Shown here: positions 1 to 6,939 of the stretch, one piece after another
Position numbering within the stretch: position 1 is the first letter of the stretch
How the letters are laid out: the number at the start of each line of letters is the position of its first letter
Origin: Candidatus Saccharibacteria bacterium GW2011_GWC2_48_9
Lineage (GTDB): Bacteria > Patescibacteriota > Saccharimonadia > Saccharimonadales > Saccharimonadaceae
Direction: 5' to 3'
Assembly (NCBI GenBank): GCA_001003725.1
Contig: LCPR01000003.1
Coordinates: 1 to 63,514, forward strand
DNA: 63,514 nt
Program-made: the position numbers and the translations under genes
The notes under the pieces: generated by a model
Told to the model about the DNA's origin: nothing
The model's database searches: none
The model's input: the letters and a program-made list of their open reading frames with translations, nothing else

Positions 1-559
1 GCAACGTCTTAGTTTTCATCTGCAAAGCTGCATTTGCCAAAAAAGCATCGTGTCCTTTTTCGGCAATCGCTAGCTTAGCAAATTCGTAGATTGCCCGCGC
101 GTCATCGTACGCCCTATGCCTGTCTTCGACCGCTATGTTATGGCGATTGATAATTTTTTCGAGACTATGCCCCTTGTGCTCTGGATACATACCGCGAGAC
201 ATGCGCACAGTACAAAAAAGCTTCGGTTTGTAGTCATGGCCAAGAGCAGCGAAATGCGAGCGAAAAAACGAATAGTCAAACCGCACATTATGCGCCACAA
301 ATATAGCTCCGCCGAGAATATCGCGCAGCTCCTCGGCAATATCTTCAAAATACGGTGCACCCACTAAATCGCTATTACGTATACCAGTAAGTCGCTCAAT
401 CCACACAGGCACACCTGTTCCCGGATTTACCAAGCTTTTGTATTCTCGTACCACTTCGCCATCTTCGACACGAATTAGTCCAACTTCAATAATCCGACCC
501 TTCGGGCCGTTCCCACCATTAGTTTCTATATCCACAAAGACTGCAGGCTGCGAAAACAT
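1..559 (-). CDS. DnaQ-like 3'-5' exonuclease (DEDDh), partial
   Basis: The reading frame starts at the ATG at 559 and runs off the left edge without a stop, so the carboxyl end is missing. The N-terminal strand reads AVFVDIETNGG, the Exo I motif with the first catalytic Asp and Glu. HNVRFDYSFF is Exo II and HRAYDDA is Exo III of the DEDDh type. The family includes the DNA polymerase III epsilon subunit and free-standing proofreading or RNase T-like exonucleases. About 186 residues are visible. No polymerase or helicase domain is in view, so I cannot say whether this is a lone exonuclease or the start of a larger DinG- or UvrC-type fusion. Confidence 0.85.
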   Translation of the reverse strand, partial: MFSQPAVFVDIETNGGNGPKGRIIEVGLIRVEDGEVVREYKSLVNPGTGVPVWIERLTGIRNSDLVGAPYFEDIAEELRDILGGAIFVAHNVRFDYSFFRSHFAALGHDYKPKLFCTVRMSRGMYPEHKGHSLEKIINRHNIAVEDRHRAYDDARAIYEFAKLAIAEKGHDAFLANAALQMKTKTL

Positions 560-606
560 GTGTTTCTATAGTAGCAAGAAACGCTGAGATATACCTGAGC
601 CGTACA

Positions 607-1164
607 CTATGCGTTACTGACCTGCTGCAATGAATCGATCAATAGAGAAAAGTACGTGCTCCCCTGATCGACCAAGTTATGATCTTCCGGAGCTGCCGTG
701 ATTGTTTTGAAATTATCCAAAGAGCGCCACTCTACCGAATCCACTTCGCCGTCAAGGTAGACAAACTGCTCATCGCCACTCAGCTCGTAAAGATATACGT
801 TAGCCATGCTATTTGGGTTGAGATTTATGCGCCGCATTGCTCCTACGTAGTACAGCTTGTCCGCATCGATATGAATCCCCACTTCTTCTTGCGTCTCTCG
901 CACAGCCGCTTCGACAGCAGATTCCCCGACATTGATATGACCAGCTGCGGAGATGTGGTACATCCCGGGCTTATTGGACTTAGTAAGTGACCTTTTCTGG
1001 AGGAGTATCTCTATGTCGCCGGCGTGATCTTTTTTCCAAAACCAAACATGCGCATTACCCATCACCGCATCTGGATGATTGCTAAACTCAAGCGGGGAAT
1101 ACCCATCAGTACCCAACGGCGTGCCGTTCTGATTGTATACTTGCCATAGTTCATCGTTGTGCAT
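607..1164 (-). CDS. Nudix hydrolase, isopentenyl-diphosphate isomerase-like
   Basis: This 185-residue protein has a full Nudix box, GHINVGESAVEAAVRETQEEVGI at about residues 75-97, with the REtqEE metal-binding core intact. The N-terminal part (ELWQVYNQNGTPLGT, then HVWFW and LLQKRS) follows the layout of IDI-like Nudix proteins of the YfcD type. Many such proteins are not true IPP isomerases but hydrolyse unknown nucleotide or diphosphate substrates. The start at 1164 is supported by AAAGGAC about 8 bases upstream. It is one of three Nudix-type genes in this window. The substrate cannot be told from sequence. Confidence 0.85.
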   Translation of the reverse strand: MHNDELWQVYNQNGTPLGTDGYSPLEFSNHPDAVMGNAHVWFWKKDHAGDIEILLQKRSLTKSNKPGMYHISAAGHINVGESAVEAAVRETQEEVGIHIDADKLYYVGAMRRINLNPNSMANVYLYELSGDEQFVYLDGEVDSVEWRSLDNFKTITAAPEDHNLVDQGSTYFSLLIDSLQQVSNA

Positions 1165-1300
1165 ATCGGTAGTCCTTTAATTTATCTATATCAATTCTAT
1201 TTTATCACTTGGCATCTAATAGCACGGTACTGTTCCCGCGTGTAGGTGAGCATGACCACCGATCAAAGAAAAAACGACCACAATAGTGATCGTCTTATCC

Positions 1301-1377
1301 TGGTAGCAGCGACAAGAATTGAACTTGTGACCTCAGGCTTATGAGTCCTGCGCTCTAACCAACTGAGCTACGCTGCC
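1301..1377 (-). tRNA. tRNA-Met (CAT), elongator type
   Basis: The minus strand reads GGCAGCGTAGCTCAGTTGG, folds into a full cloverleaf, has the anticodon loop CTCATAA and ends with an encoded CCA. The D-arm and overall sequence are close to bacterial elongator Met tRNA (E. coli metT has GTAGCTCAGTTGGTTAGAGC), and position 1 is G paired with C72, so it is not the initiator. Two other CAT tRNAs lie within 9.2 kb. Confidence 0.93.
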
Positions 1378-1477
1378 ACATGAGAGTCGTATATAAATAC
1401 AACTGTTCGAGTATTAGCGAAGTGAGATAAGTTGGTTAGGGCGTTGTGCGGATTATATTTTACCGCCTTTGGCTTGG

Positions 1478-1496
1478 CCAACTGAGCTACGCTGCC
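1478..1496 (-). repeat. Remnant copy of the tRNA-Met 5' end
   Basis: Nineteen bases (CCAACTGAGCTACGCTGCC on the plus strand) repeat exactly the 5' acceptor strand and D-arm start of the tRNA at 1301-1377, 119 bases away. No matching anticodon, T-arm or CCA follows. A D-arm-like piece (GTTGGTTAGGGCG) also occurs in the opposite sense at about 1430. It is a decayed tRNA copy or a recombination scar. Confidence 0.6.
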
Positions 1497-1552
1497 GCAA
1501 ATACAAATGTTATTGTACCAGATAGCCAGTGGTTTTTCTAGAGCATCTCGCG

Positions 1553-1747
1553 CTATGCTGCGAGATCGTGTTCGCTTTGCGATAGCTCGTCTAGACCGGC
1601 GCCCAATATAATATTGTCCATCACGCCGCTACCGAGCTTTTTAGCTAAAAATAAGCGCTGACGAGCCTCGAGTCGGTCTGCGTCCATCAAGTCATTGACG
1701 TGCATCAGCTCTCCTTCTGCACGGGCAGGTGTCTCTACAAATTCCAT
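1553..1747 (-). CDS. Small hypothetical protein, 64 aa
   Basis: I do not recognise this protein. It is acidic, soluble and probably helical (MEFVETPARAEGELMHVNDL and a Glu/Leu-rich remainder), with no signal peptide or membrane segment. The start at 1747 is well supported by AAAGGAAAT about 5-8 bases upstream. It stands alone between the tRNA region and the promoter of the membrane-protein operon that runs the other way. Confidence 0.6.
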   Translation of the reverse strand: MEFVETPARAEGELMHVNDLMDADRLEARQRLFLAKKLGSGVMDNIILGAGLDELSQSEHDLAA

Positions 1748-1832
1748 GTTATTTCCTTTTGTTTGTGTTATGTTTTAATATATCTATATTAGCATAAAAG
1801 CTTTGATTTTGCAATACCTATTGGCTGTATTT

Positions 1833-1862
1833 TTGACTACTGTCGACCGCTTATGCTATAAC
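1833..1862 (+). promoter_or_regulatory. Sigma-70-type promoter for the 1895-4281 operon
   Basis: TTGACT at 1833-1838 and TATAAC at 1857-1862 are separated by 18 bases. Transcription would start near 1869, about 25 bases before the first gene. Confidence 0.6.
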
Positions 1863-1894
1863 TAGTCATGAGGCTTTATAAAAAATAGACACAT

Positions 1895-2623
1895 ATGACA
1901 GACATCATAGCGCTCTCGATCGTGTGCCTCGCAGCACTGATCCATGCTAGTTTTCAACTTAGTATCAGCACACTCACGCTCATGAGTGGGCATTCGCTCG
2001 GCCATGGCCGCTCTCACATGAGACTCTTAAGCCTACTGGGCGGATTTACACTTGGTGCCACCACAATGACTACACTACTACTGTGTACGCTTGGTCTTTT
2101 GCTGAGCTATCTTGTCACTTCGCAGCAGGTGCCATCGGTGTTATGGGCAGCAAGCTGCGGCATGCTATTCGGCGTGGGGCTAGCTGTATGGTTGTTTTAC
2201 TATCGCAAAGGTAAAGGCACGATGTTATGGCTACCCAGGCAGACCGCCGAGTTCTTAGCCGAGCGCAGCAAAAAAACAAAAAATACCGGCGAAGCGTTTG
2301 CACTAGGGCTCGCGAGCGTATTTGGCGAGCTGCTGTTTATCGCAGCACCGCTGCTTGTATCAGTACTTATCATCCTACCCTTGGCTCCAAGTGTACAACT
2401 ATCTGGCATATTGCTATACGTCGGTATATCGATGTCGTCCCTACTTATTGTCGCAATGCTCGTGAGTGGTGGACATAAGATAAGTGAAATTCAACGCTGG
2501 CGTGAAGCAAATAAGACTTTCTTGCAGTTTACTGCAGGCAGCGCCTTGTTTGTACTCGGCTTCTATCTCTACGTCAACGAAGTACTCACCATTCCGCTTG
2601 CGGCCGGAGGGCTTGCGTCATGA
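1895..2623 (+). CDS. Polytopic membrane protein of unknown function
   Basis: The 242 residues form about six hydrophobic segments (roughly 4-30, 42-68, 79-102, 128-155, 161-186, 205-230) with a basic cytoplasmic loop (RKGKG, RSKKTK) near residues 107-130. The two-times-three layout recalls CcdA/LysE-type transporters, but I see no diagnostic motif and do not assign a family. There is no clear Shine-Dalgarno. It is first in an apparent operon: its TGA stop overlaps the ATG of the ATP-cone gene (ATGA), and a flavoprotein follows. This suggests a redox or transport role, which is inference. Confidence 0.8.
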   Translation: MTDIIALSIVCLAALIHASFQLSISTLTLMSGHSLGHGRSHMRLLSLLGGFTLGATTMTTLLLCTLGLLLSYLVTSQQVPSVLWAASCGMLFGVGLAVWLFYYRKGKGTMLWLPRQTAEFLAERSKKTKNTGEAFALGLASVFGELLFIAAPLLVSVLIILPLAPSVQLSGILLYVGISMSSLLIVAMLVSGGHKISEIQRWREANKTFLQFTAGSALFVLGFYLYVNEVLTIPLAAGGLAS

Positions 2624-2910
2624 CGGGGGACAAAGCTATAGACATCGTGAAATCTAGTGGCAAACGCTCAACAGAATCGTTTAGCCGAGACAAGTTACAT
2701 CACAGCATCAAGGCAGCATGCCTCAGTGAGCGCAGTCACGACGGTGAAGCGACTAATACAGCAGATAAGGTATGCGATGCTGTCATCATATGGCTCGAGC
2801 AACGGCCGGTAGTGACGAGTCACGACATTAGACGCGTCGCTAGTAAGCACTTAACCCGCTATCATCCTGGCGCCGCCTACATATACGAACATCATAGGTA
2901 TACAATATAA
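2620..2910 (+). CDS. Stand-alone ATP-cone domain protein
   Basis: Almost the whole 96-residue protein is one ATP-cone: GKRSTESFSRDKLHHSIKAA at the start, the central helices, then VTSHDIRRVASKHL and a closing AAYIYEHHR. In known proteins the ATP-cone binds ATP or dATP and serves as an allosteric module of ribonucleotide reductase or of NrdR. Here there is no zinc ribbon (as in NrdR) and no reductase domain. It overlaps the upstream membrane-protein gene by 4 bases and is 18 bases from the flavoprotein gene, so the three are probably translated together. Nucleotide sensing for this operon is an inference. Confidence 0.8.
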   Translation: MTGDKAIDIVKSSGKRSTESFSRDKLHHSIKAACLSERSHDGEATNTADKVCDAVIIWLEQRPVVTSHDIRRVASKHLTRYHPGAAYIYEHHRYTI

Positions 2911-2928
2911 CAAGGGGACTATAACAAT

Positions 2929-4281
2929 ATGGCCAAAAAACAAAAATTTGACTTCGATCTTATCGTCATAGGAACCGGCGCCGGTGGTAGCGCAGCCGCT
3001 ACAATCGCAGCACGCGAAGGCAGACGCGTCGCTGTTGTAGAGGCAGACACTTTTGGCGGCGACTCGCCAAACTGGAGTGATGTGCCCACAAAAGCCCTCT
3101 TGCATGCCGCGCAGCTCTACGACGAAGCACGCCACGGTGCTCGTTTCGGACTTCGCTCAAGCACTATGAGCTATAACTACCCTAGTATTCGCACTTGGAA
3201 AGAGTTGGCCGTACGTCGTACTGGCGCCGGAGGCAACCGCAAATACTACGAAAACGAAAATATCACGACATTTCACGGACGCGCGCATTTTCTTTCGCCT
3301 CACGAAATCAGCATCAATCGCCGACACCTTTCTGCCGAGCATTTCCTGATTGCCACTGGCTCCAAATGGATTCTGCCAGATATTCAAGGTCTTGATCTTA
3401 TCGATTATCTTACTCCTCGCACTATCCTCGAAGCAATACGACCGCCCAAGACACTCTATATCATCGGCGGAGGCTCTGTGGGCATAGAGATTGCCCAGCT
3501 TATGGCTATATTTGGCACCAAGGTGTATGTCGCAGACATCGCGAGCCGCATGCTACCACATGAAGACGAAGATGTCGGAAAGCTCATGGAGCAGCTGCTG
3601 TCACAGCACAAAGGCGCGACCATACTGACACAAACTCGCACATTGGCTGTCGAAAAAGAAAATAGCGGGGTTGAGCACTCGGTGCGTGTCGACGAGGTGC
3701 TCGTGGCAGCTGGTCGTGTACCCGAGGTAGATCTAGGGCTTGAGAATGCCGGCATAGAATATACACCAAAAGGCATCGAGGTAAATGAGCACCTCCAAAC
3801 TACTGCAAAACATGTATTTGCCGCTGGCGACGTGCTAGGTCGAAGTAACAGCTTTACGCATACCGCTCTTCTCGAGAGTCGCATTGCCGCCCACAACATG
3901 CTCAACAAAAACAAAGTGACACCAGACTACACAGCGTCTCCTCGCCTCACCTTCACCTTCCCTGGTATCGCCTCGGTTGGACTTACGGAAAACGAGTGCA
4001 TCAAACGCGATCTTCAGGTCAAGACAGGACTTGCGCCGCTCAACATGATCGCTCGCAGCAACACCAGTGACTTCCGCGACGGCTTTGTGAAGATTATCGC
4101 AGACAAAAAAGGCGTCGTACTTGGGGCAACAGTGGTTGCACCACATGCGTCAGAAATAATCCACGAACTCGCGCTGGCCGTCAAATACGAACTTACTGCA
4201 AGTGAAGTAGCCAATACGCCGCATGCATTTTTGAGCTGGAGCGAAGCGGTGCGAGTAGCGGCATCGCGCATCAAACTGTAG
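2929..4281 (+). CDS. FAD/NAD(P)-dependent oxidoreductase, disulfide reductase fold without redox cysteines
   Basis: The 450 residues have the standard layout of the pyridine nucleotide-disulfide oxidoreductase family (dihydrolipoamide dehydrogenase, mercuric reductase). FAD binding is at VIGTGAGGSAA (about 12-22), NAD(P) binding at IIGGGSVGIEIAQ (about 182), the second FAD motif VFAAGDVLG is at about 302, and a C-terminal dimerisation domain follows. The redox site that normally reads GGxCxNxGCxPTK reads GGDSPNWSDVPTK, so both cysteines are replaced, by Ser and Asp. The His of the C-terminal active site may be kept in NTPHAFLSWSE. It can bind both cofactors but cannot use the usual dithiol chemistry. 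Operon partner of the membrane protein and ATP-cone upstream. Confidence 0.9.
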   Translation: MAKKQKFDFDLIVIGTGAGGSAAATIAAREGRRVAVVEADTFGGDSPNWSDVPTKALLHAAQLYDEARHGARFGLRSSTMSYNYPSIRTWKELAVRRTGAGGNRKYYENENITTFHGRAHFLSPHEISINRRHLSAEHFLIATGSKWILPDIQGLDLIDYLTPRTILEAIRPPKTLYIIGGGSVGIEIAQLMAIFGTKVYVADIASRMLPHEDEDVGKLMEQLLSQHKGATILTQTRTLAVEKENSGVEHSVRVDEVLVAAGRVPEVDLGLENAGIEYTPKGIEVNEHLQTTAKHVFAAGDVLGRSNSFTHTALLESRIAAHNMLNKNKVTPDYTASPRLTFTFPGIASVGLTENECIKRDLQVKTGLAPLNMIARSNTSDFRDGFVKIIADKKGVVLGATVVAPHASEIIHELALAVKYELTASEVANTPHAFLSWSEAVRVAASRIKL

Positions 4282-4383
4282 CAATTCTTCGCTGTTTTTA
4301 TCTACACTTTTAGCATATGTCTCTAATACTGTGCCAATGACGGTTGTATTCTCTGCATAAATTTGATAAGATATGCTATGTAT

Positions 4384-4460
4384 CGCGGGGTGGAGCAGTC
4401 CGGTAGCTCGCTGGGCTCATAACCCAGAGGTCGTTGGTTCAAATCCAACCCCCGCTACCA
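4384..4460 (+). tRNA. Initiator tRNA-fMet (CAT)
   Basis: The sequence starts CGCGGGGTGGAGCAG, has the loop CTCATAA, and ends with an encoded CCA. Two initiator hallmarks are visible: C1 is unpaired with A72, and the anticodon stem closes with three G-C pairs (GGG before and CCC after the loop). A rho-independent terminator follows at once. Confidence 0.97.
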
Positions 4461-4469
4461 AAATTATAG

Positions 4470-4506
4470 AAAAGAGAGATTTGCTATATACGCAAATCTC
4501 TCTTTT
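4470..4506 (+). terminator. Terminator after tRNA-fMet
   Basis: AAAAGAGAGATTTG pairs with CAAATCTCTCTTTT across a 7-base loop, and the run of T closes the plus-strand hairpin. The A/T-rich flanks would also serve the minus strand. Confidence 0.8.
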
Positions 4507-4576
4507 GTTGTATCGACTTTACCCAATCTTCCCTACTACACTATTCTCACGGGCAACTTTTCTAGACAAATGAAAG

Positions 4577-4625
4577 CACCCTCCGTAAAGGGGCTTCCAT
4601 GATAGGAGCGCTCCGCTGGAGGGTG
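4577..4625. terminator. Possible hairpin downstream of the lipoprotein gene
   Basis: CACCCTCC and GGAGGGTG form an 8-bp stem enclosing 33 bases that contain a second small hairpin (GGAGCGCTCC). It lies just after the lipoprotein stop. No long T run follows, so termination is uncertain. Confidence 0.35.
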
Positions 4626-4637
4626 TGATTGAAACGA

Positions 4638-4967
4638 CTACTTGGCGGGACTGTTGCCCACGATCGACAGGGACGAGACGAAATTCCGTGTGTTGCGGTA
4701 GACACCGTATCCGATCTCCACTTGGTCGCCCTCTTTGAGCAACATGCAGAGCAGAAACTGTGCCTTACGGCAATTGTAGATCGTTTCACTCCCCTGCAAA
4801 GCGAAGAGGGTTCCTTCGATGGTGCCGAAAACGTTTTCTTCTTCGTACTTCTCGATTCGCTCGATCGTACCCGTGGTGATCGTTTCTTGGTAAGGTGCAG
4901 GGTCGTCACCACATGCAGTAAGCATGAGTGCCCCGCACACAACAGCTATCGTACCTTTGATGCGCAC
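4638..4967 (-). CDS. Small lipoprotein, unknown function
   Basis: The 109-residue product begins with a lipoprotein signal (MRIKGTIAVVCGALMLTACG), so Cys19 would be lipid-anchored after signal peptidase II cleavage. The mature part is a small beta-rich domain with two further cysteines (YNCRKAQFLLCMLL) that could form a disulfide outside the membrane. I do not recognise the family. It is transcribed away from the gene at 5088, with an inverted repeat between them. Upstream of the start, GGAAGC gives a moderate ribosome site. Confidence 0.75.
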   Translation of the reverse strand: MRIKGTIAVVCGALMLTACGDDPAPYQETITTGTIERIEKYEEENVFGTIEGTLFALQGSETIYNCRKAQFLLCMLLKEGDQVEIGYGVYRNTRNFVSSLSIVGNSPAK

Positions 4968-5033
4968 AGCGCTTCCTTTCGTAGTCGGATAACTGTATAA
5001 TACTATAGCAGTTTATATAAATATTGTCAATAC

Positions 5034-5055
5034 TATACTTCTCGAGGGAAGTATA
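5034..5055. promoter_or_regulatory. 8-bp inverted repeat in a divergent promoter region
   Basis: TATACTTC and GAAGTATA are perfect arms around TCGAGG. The repeat lies between the divergent lipoprotein gene and the gene at 5088, and its left arm includes a -10-like TATACT. It could be an operator. No regulator gene adjoins it. Confidence 0.4.
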
Positions 5056-5087
5056 TGATAAAGCATAAGAAGTGATAAAATTATAAT

Positions 5088-5333
5088 ATGGCCTCTAAAG
5101 AACTAATGACCGAATGGAATAAGCACGACCTTGAAGGCGCTATTCAGCCCCCATTGTCGGAAGCCGAAGTGGACGCCTTGTCTCAAAAGGGTATCACGCC
5201 CGAAACTCAACTATCGTACTCAAATTATCGGTCGATGGCACGAAGCGCATTTATTGCCTGTACGCATTTTCGCACACAAGGCAGCCCAACAATTACCGCA
5301 GATACGGTAGCTGCATTTATACCAAATCGATAA
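5088..5333 (+). CDS. Small hypothetical protein, 81 aa
   Basis: Not recognised. It is soluble, starts MASKELMTEWNKHDLEGAI and contains an LSEAEVDAL helix and a closing TADTVAAFIPNR. A perfect TATAAT lies directly against the ATG at 5088. If that is the real -10 box, the transcript starts inside the gene and translation begins at the second Met (5106). It ends 15 bases before the next gene and is probably co-transcribed with it. Confidence 0.6.
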   Translation: MASKELMTEWNKHDLEGAIQPPLSEAEVDALSQKGITPETQLSYSNYRSMARSAFIACTHFRTQGSPTITADTVAAFIPNR

Positions 5334-5348
5334 ATGAAATAAGGGTGG

Positions 5349-6902
5349 ATGGAAAAAACATACATACAGCCGGAGTTGCCGGACGGCACTGAAATAGCCC
5401 CTGGCGCGCAAGAGTCTGAACCAATCTTTGATGAACGAGAATTGGTACTAGAACAATATGCCAACACCCCCATGGCCTACAGTATCAACGGAGAAACGTA
5501 CTATGCACAGGGTTCGCACCACGCAATTATGCTATGCGAATTTTTGCAAAATGAACGACTTCCCGCAGCATTTTTCGCAGTGAAATTCGGTGAAGCAGCA
5601 AACCTGTATACTACACTAGAAAAAGATATTTCTGAATCGCTAGAAGATGAGTTAAGCGAGTTAACTCAGTCGACAGATGCTGAAAAAGATTCTCAACCAC
5701 AAACTGAAAATACATCCGACTCTGCGGGTGTTATTGAGAGCGGCAAGTCAGAGGCACAAAAGGTGGACGAAAAGTCCATAACCTCGCCATGGATGCCACC
5801 CGAGTCCATTAGCAGCGCTGATTCAGCAGACAAGACACCTGAAACAAAACTCCCTGTGATGACACTGCGCATCGAGAATAACAACACGCCCGCAGACACA
5901 ACCCAAGATGTCACCATAACACCCGAGCAAACTGCCACTACTAGTGGTAGTGATGTTCGCGCGGAGGAGGCGCCAGCAGCACCAAGCGCGTTAGTCGAAG
6001 CAGCAGCCGAACTCGGCAAACAAGTGGTTGAAAGCGAATTGCAAGACCCCACGGAAAACGAAATGGTTGATACTGCGACTGAACTGCAGCCGCTCGAAAG
6101 TCAGATACTAGCGCTACCACTACTTGCTCCTGCGCAACACGACGGACACCACCAACCAGCTTTAGTGGAATCAAATACCGTAGTAGAAGAAGATGGCGAC
6201 ATCACCCCGACTATATGGCCGCACACCCTACCGAAAAGTGATCTAACCCAAGATGTCAAACCTCACGGAGCTACTAATGAAGCTCTAAGCGAAAATGTTA
6301 CAGAAGTCGCGCTCACAACACCGCCCAATCTCGACGAAACATTTATCCACTCAACCGAAGAGAATGATAGCGTTGCAGATTTCGACAACGAACCGCTGGT
6401 GTCGCATACGGTGACTGAAATGGAGATAGATACGGAGGTTAGCCCCATAGACCACGAGGAGTCGCTACATACCATCGACATGATACTCGAAGATCTGGAA
6501 ACATTTTCTCAGAACTCTAGTATGCTTACTGGCGATATACTAGATCAAACCAGTGAAGGTGCTCAGGAAGAAAAGATTGCATTATTATACAAGTGCTACG
6601 AAGCACAGGTTGCACTTCAAACCAAAGCAAATGCCCTAAGCGAAGAAACCTCTCGAAATGTGCACCACGCGCTAGCGCAGCTACTTGAAGAGATAGGATT
6701 TGAAGATCCCGAAATGCATGCAAGAATTTATTTGGAAAAATACGGTGCAAGTAACGCGTTCGATACGCATCACATAAACGGATATATGAGCGCAACACCC
6801 CAAGATTTTAACCTAGTAGAAAGGTACCGACAATTAGCCAGTCTTGCTGTCGGTCTTATTATCCACGGAAACAACCGCCATCTACTAACCAAAGTAGCAT
6901 AA
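5349..6902 (+). CDS. Large acidic protein with a Thr/Glu-rich middle, unknown
   Basis: The 517 residues divide into three parts. About 1-95 form a compact globular domain (YSINGETYYAQGSHHAIMLCEF). About 95-365 are low-complexity and rich in Glu, Thr, Ser and Pro, and probably disordered. About 370-517 are helical (LLYKCYEAQVALQTKANALS, then HHALAQLLEEIGFEDPEMHA). There is no signal peptide or membrane segment, so it is probably cytoplasmic. I do not know the family. It follows the 81-aa gene closely and is convergent with the large membrane protein downstream. Confidence 0.75.
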   Translation: MEKTYIQPELPDGTEIAPGAQESEPIFDERELVLEQYANTPMAYSINGETYYAQGSHHAIMLCEFLQNERLPAAFFAVKFGEAANLYTTLEKDISESLEDELSELTQSTDAEKDSQPQTENTSDSAGVIESGKSEAQKVDEKSITSPWMPPESISSADSADKTPETKLPVMTLRIENNNTPADTTQDVTITPEQTATTSGSDVRAEEAPAAPSALVEAAAELGKQVVESELQDPTENEMVDTATELQPLESQILALPLLAPAQHDGHHQPALVESNTVVEEDGDITPTIWPHTLPKSDLTQDVKPHGATNEALSENVTEVALTTPPNLDETFIHSTEENDSVADFDNEPLVSHTVTEMEIDTEVSPIDHEESLHTIDMILEDLETFSQNSSMLTGDILDQTSEGAQEEKIALLYKCYEAQVALQTKANALSEETSRNVHHALAQLLEEIGFEDPEMHARIYLEKYGASNAFDTHHINGYMSATPQDFNLVERYRQLASLAVGLIIHGNNRHLLTKVA

Positions 6903-6939
6903 GTAGCACGGTAGCATACGGCTGCATCTCGCTTTTGAT

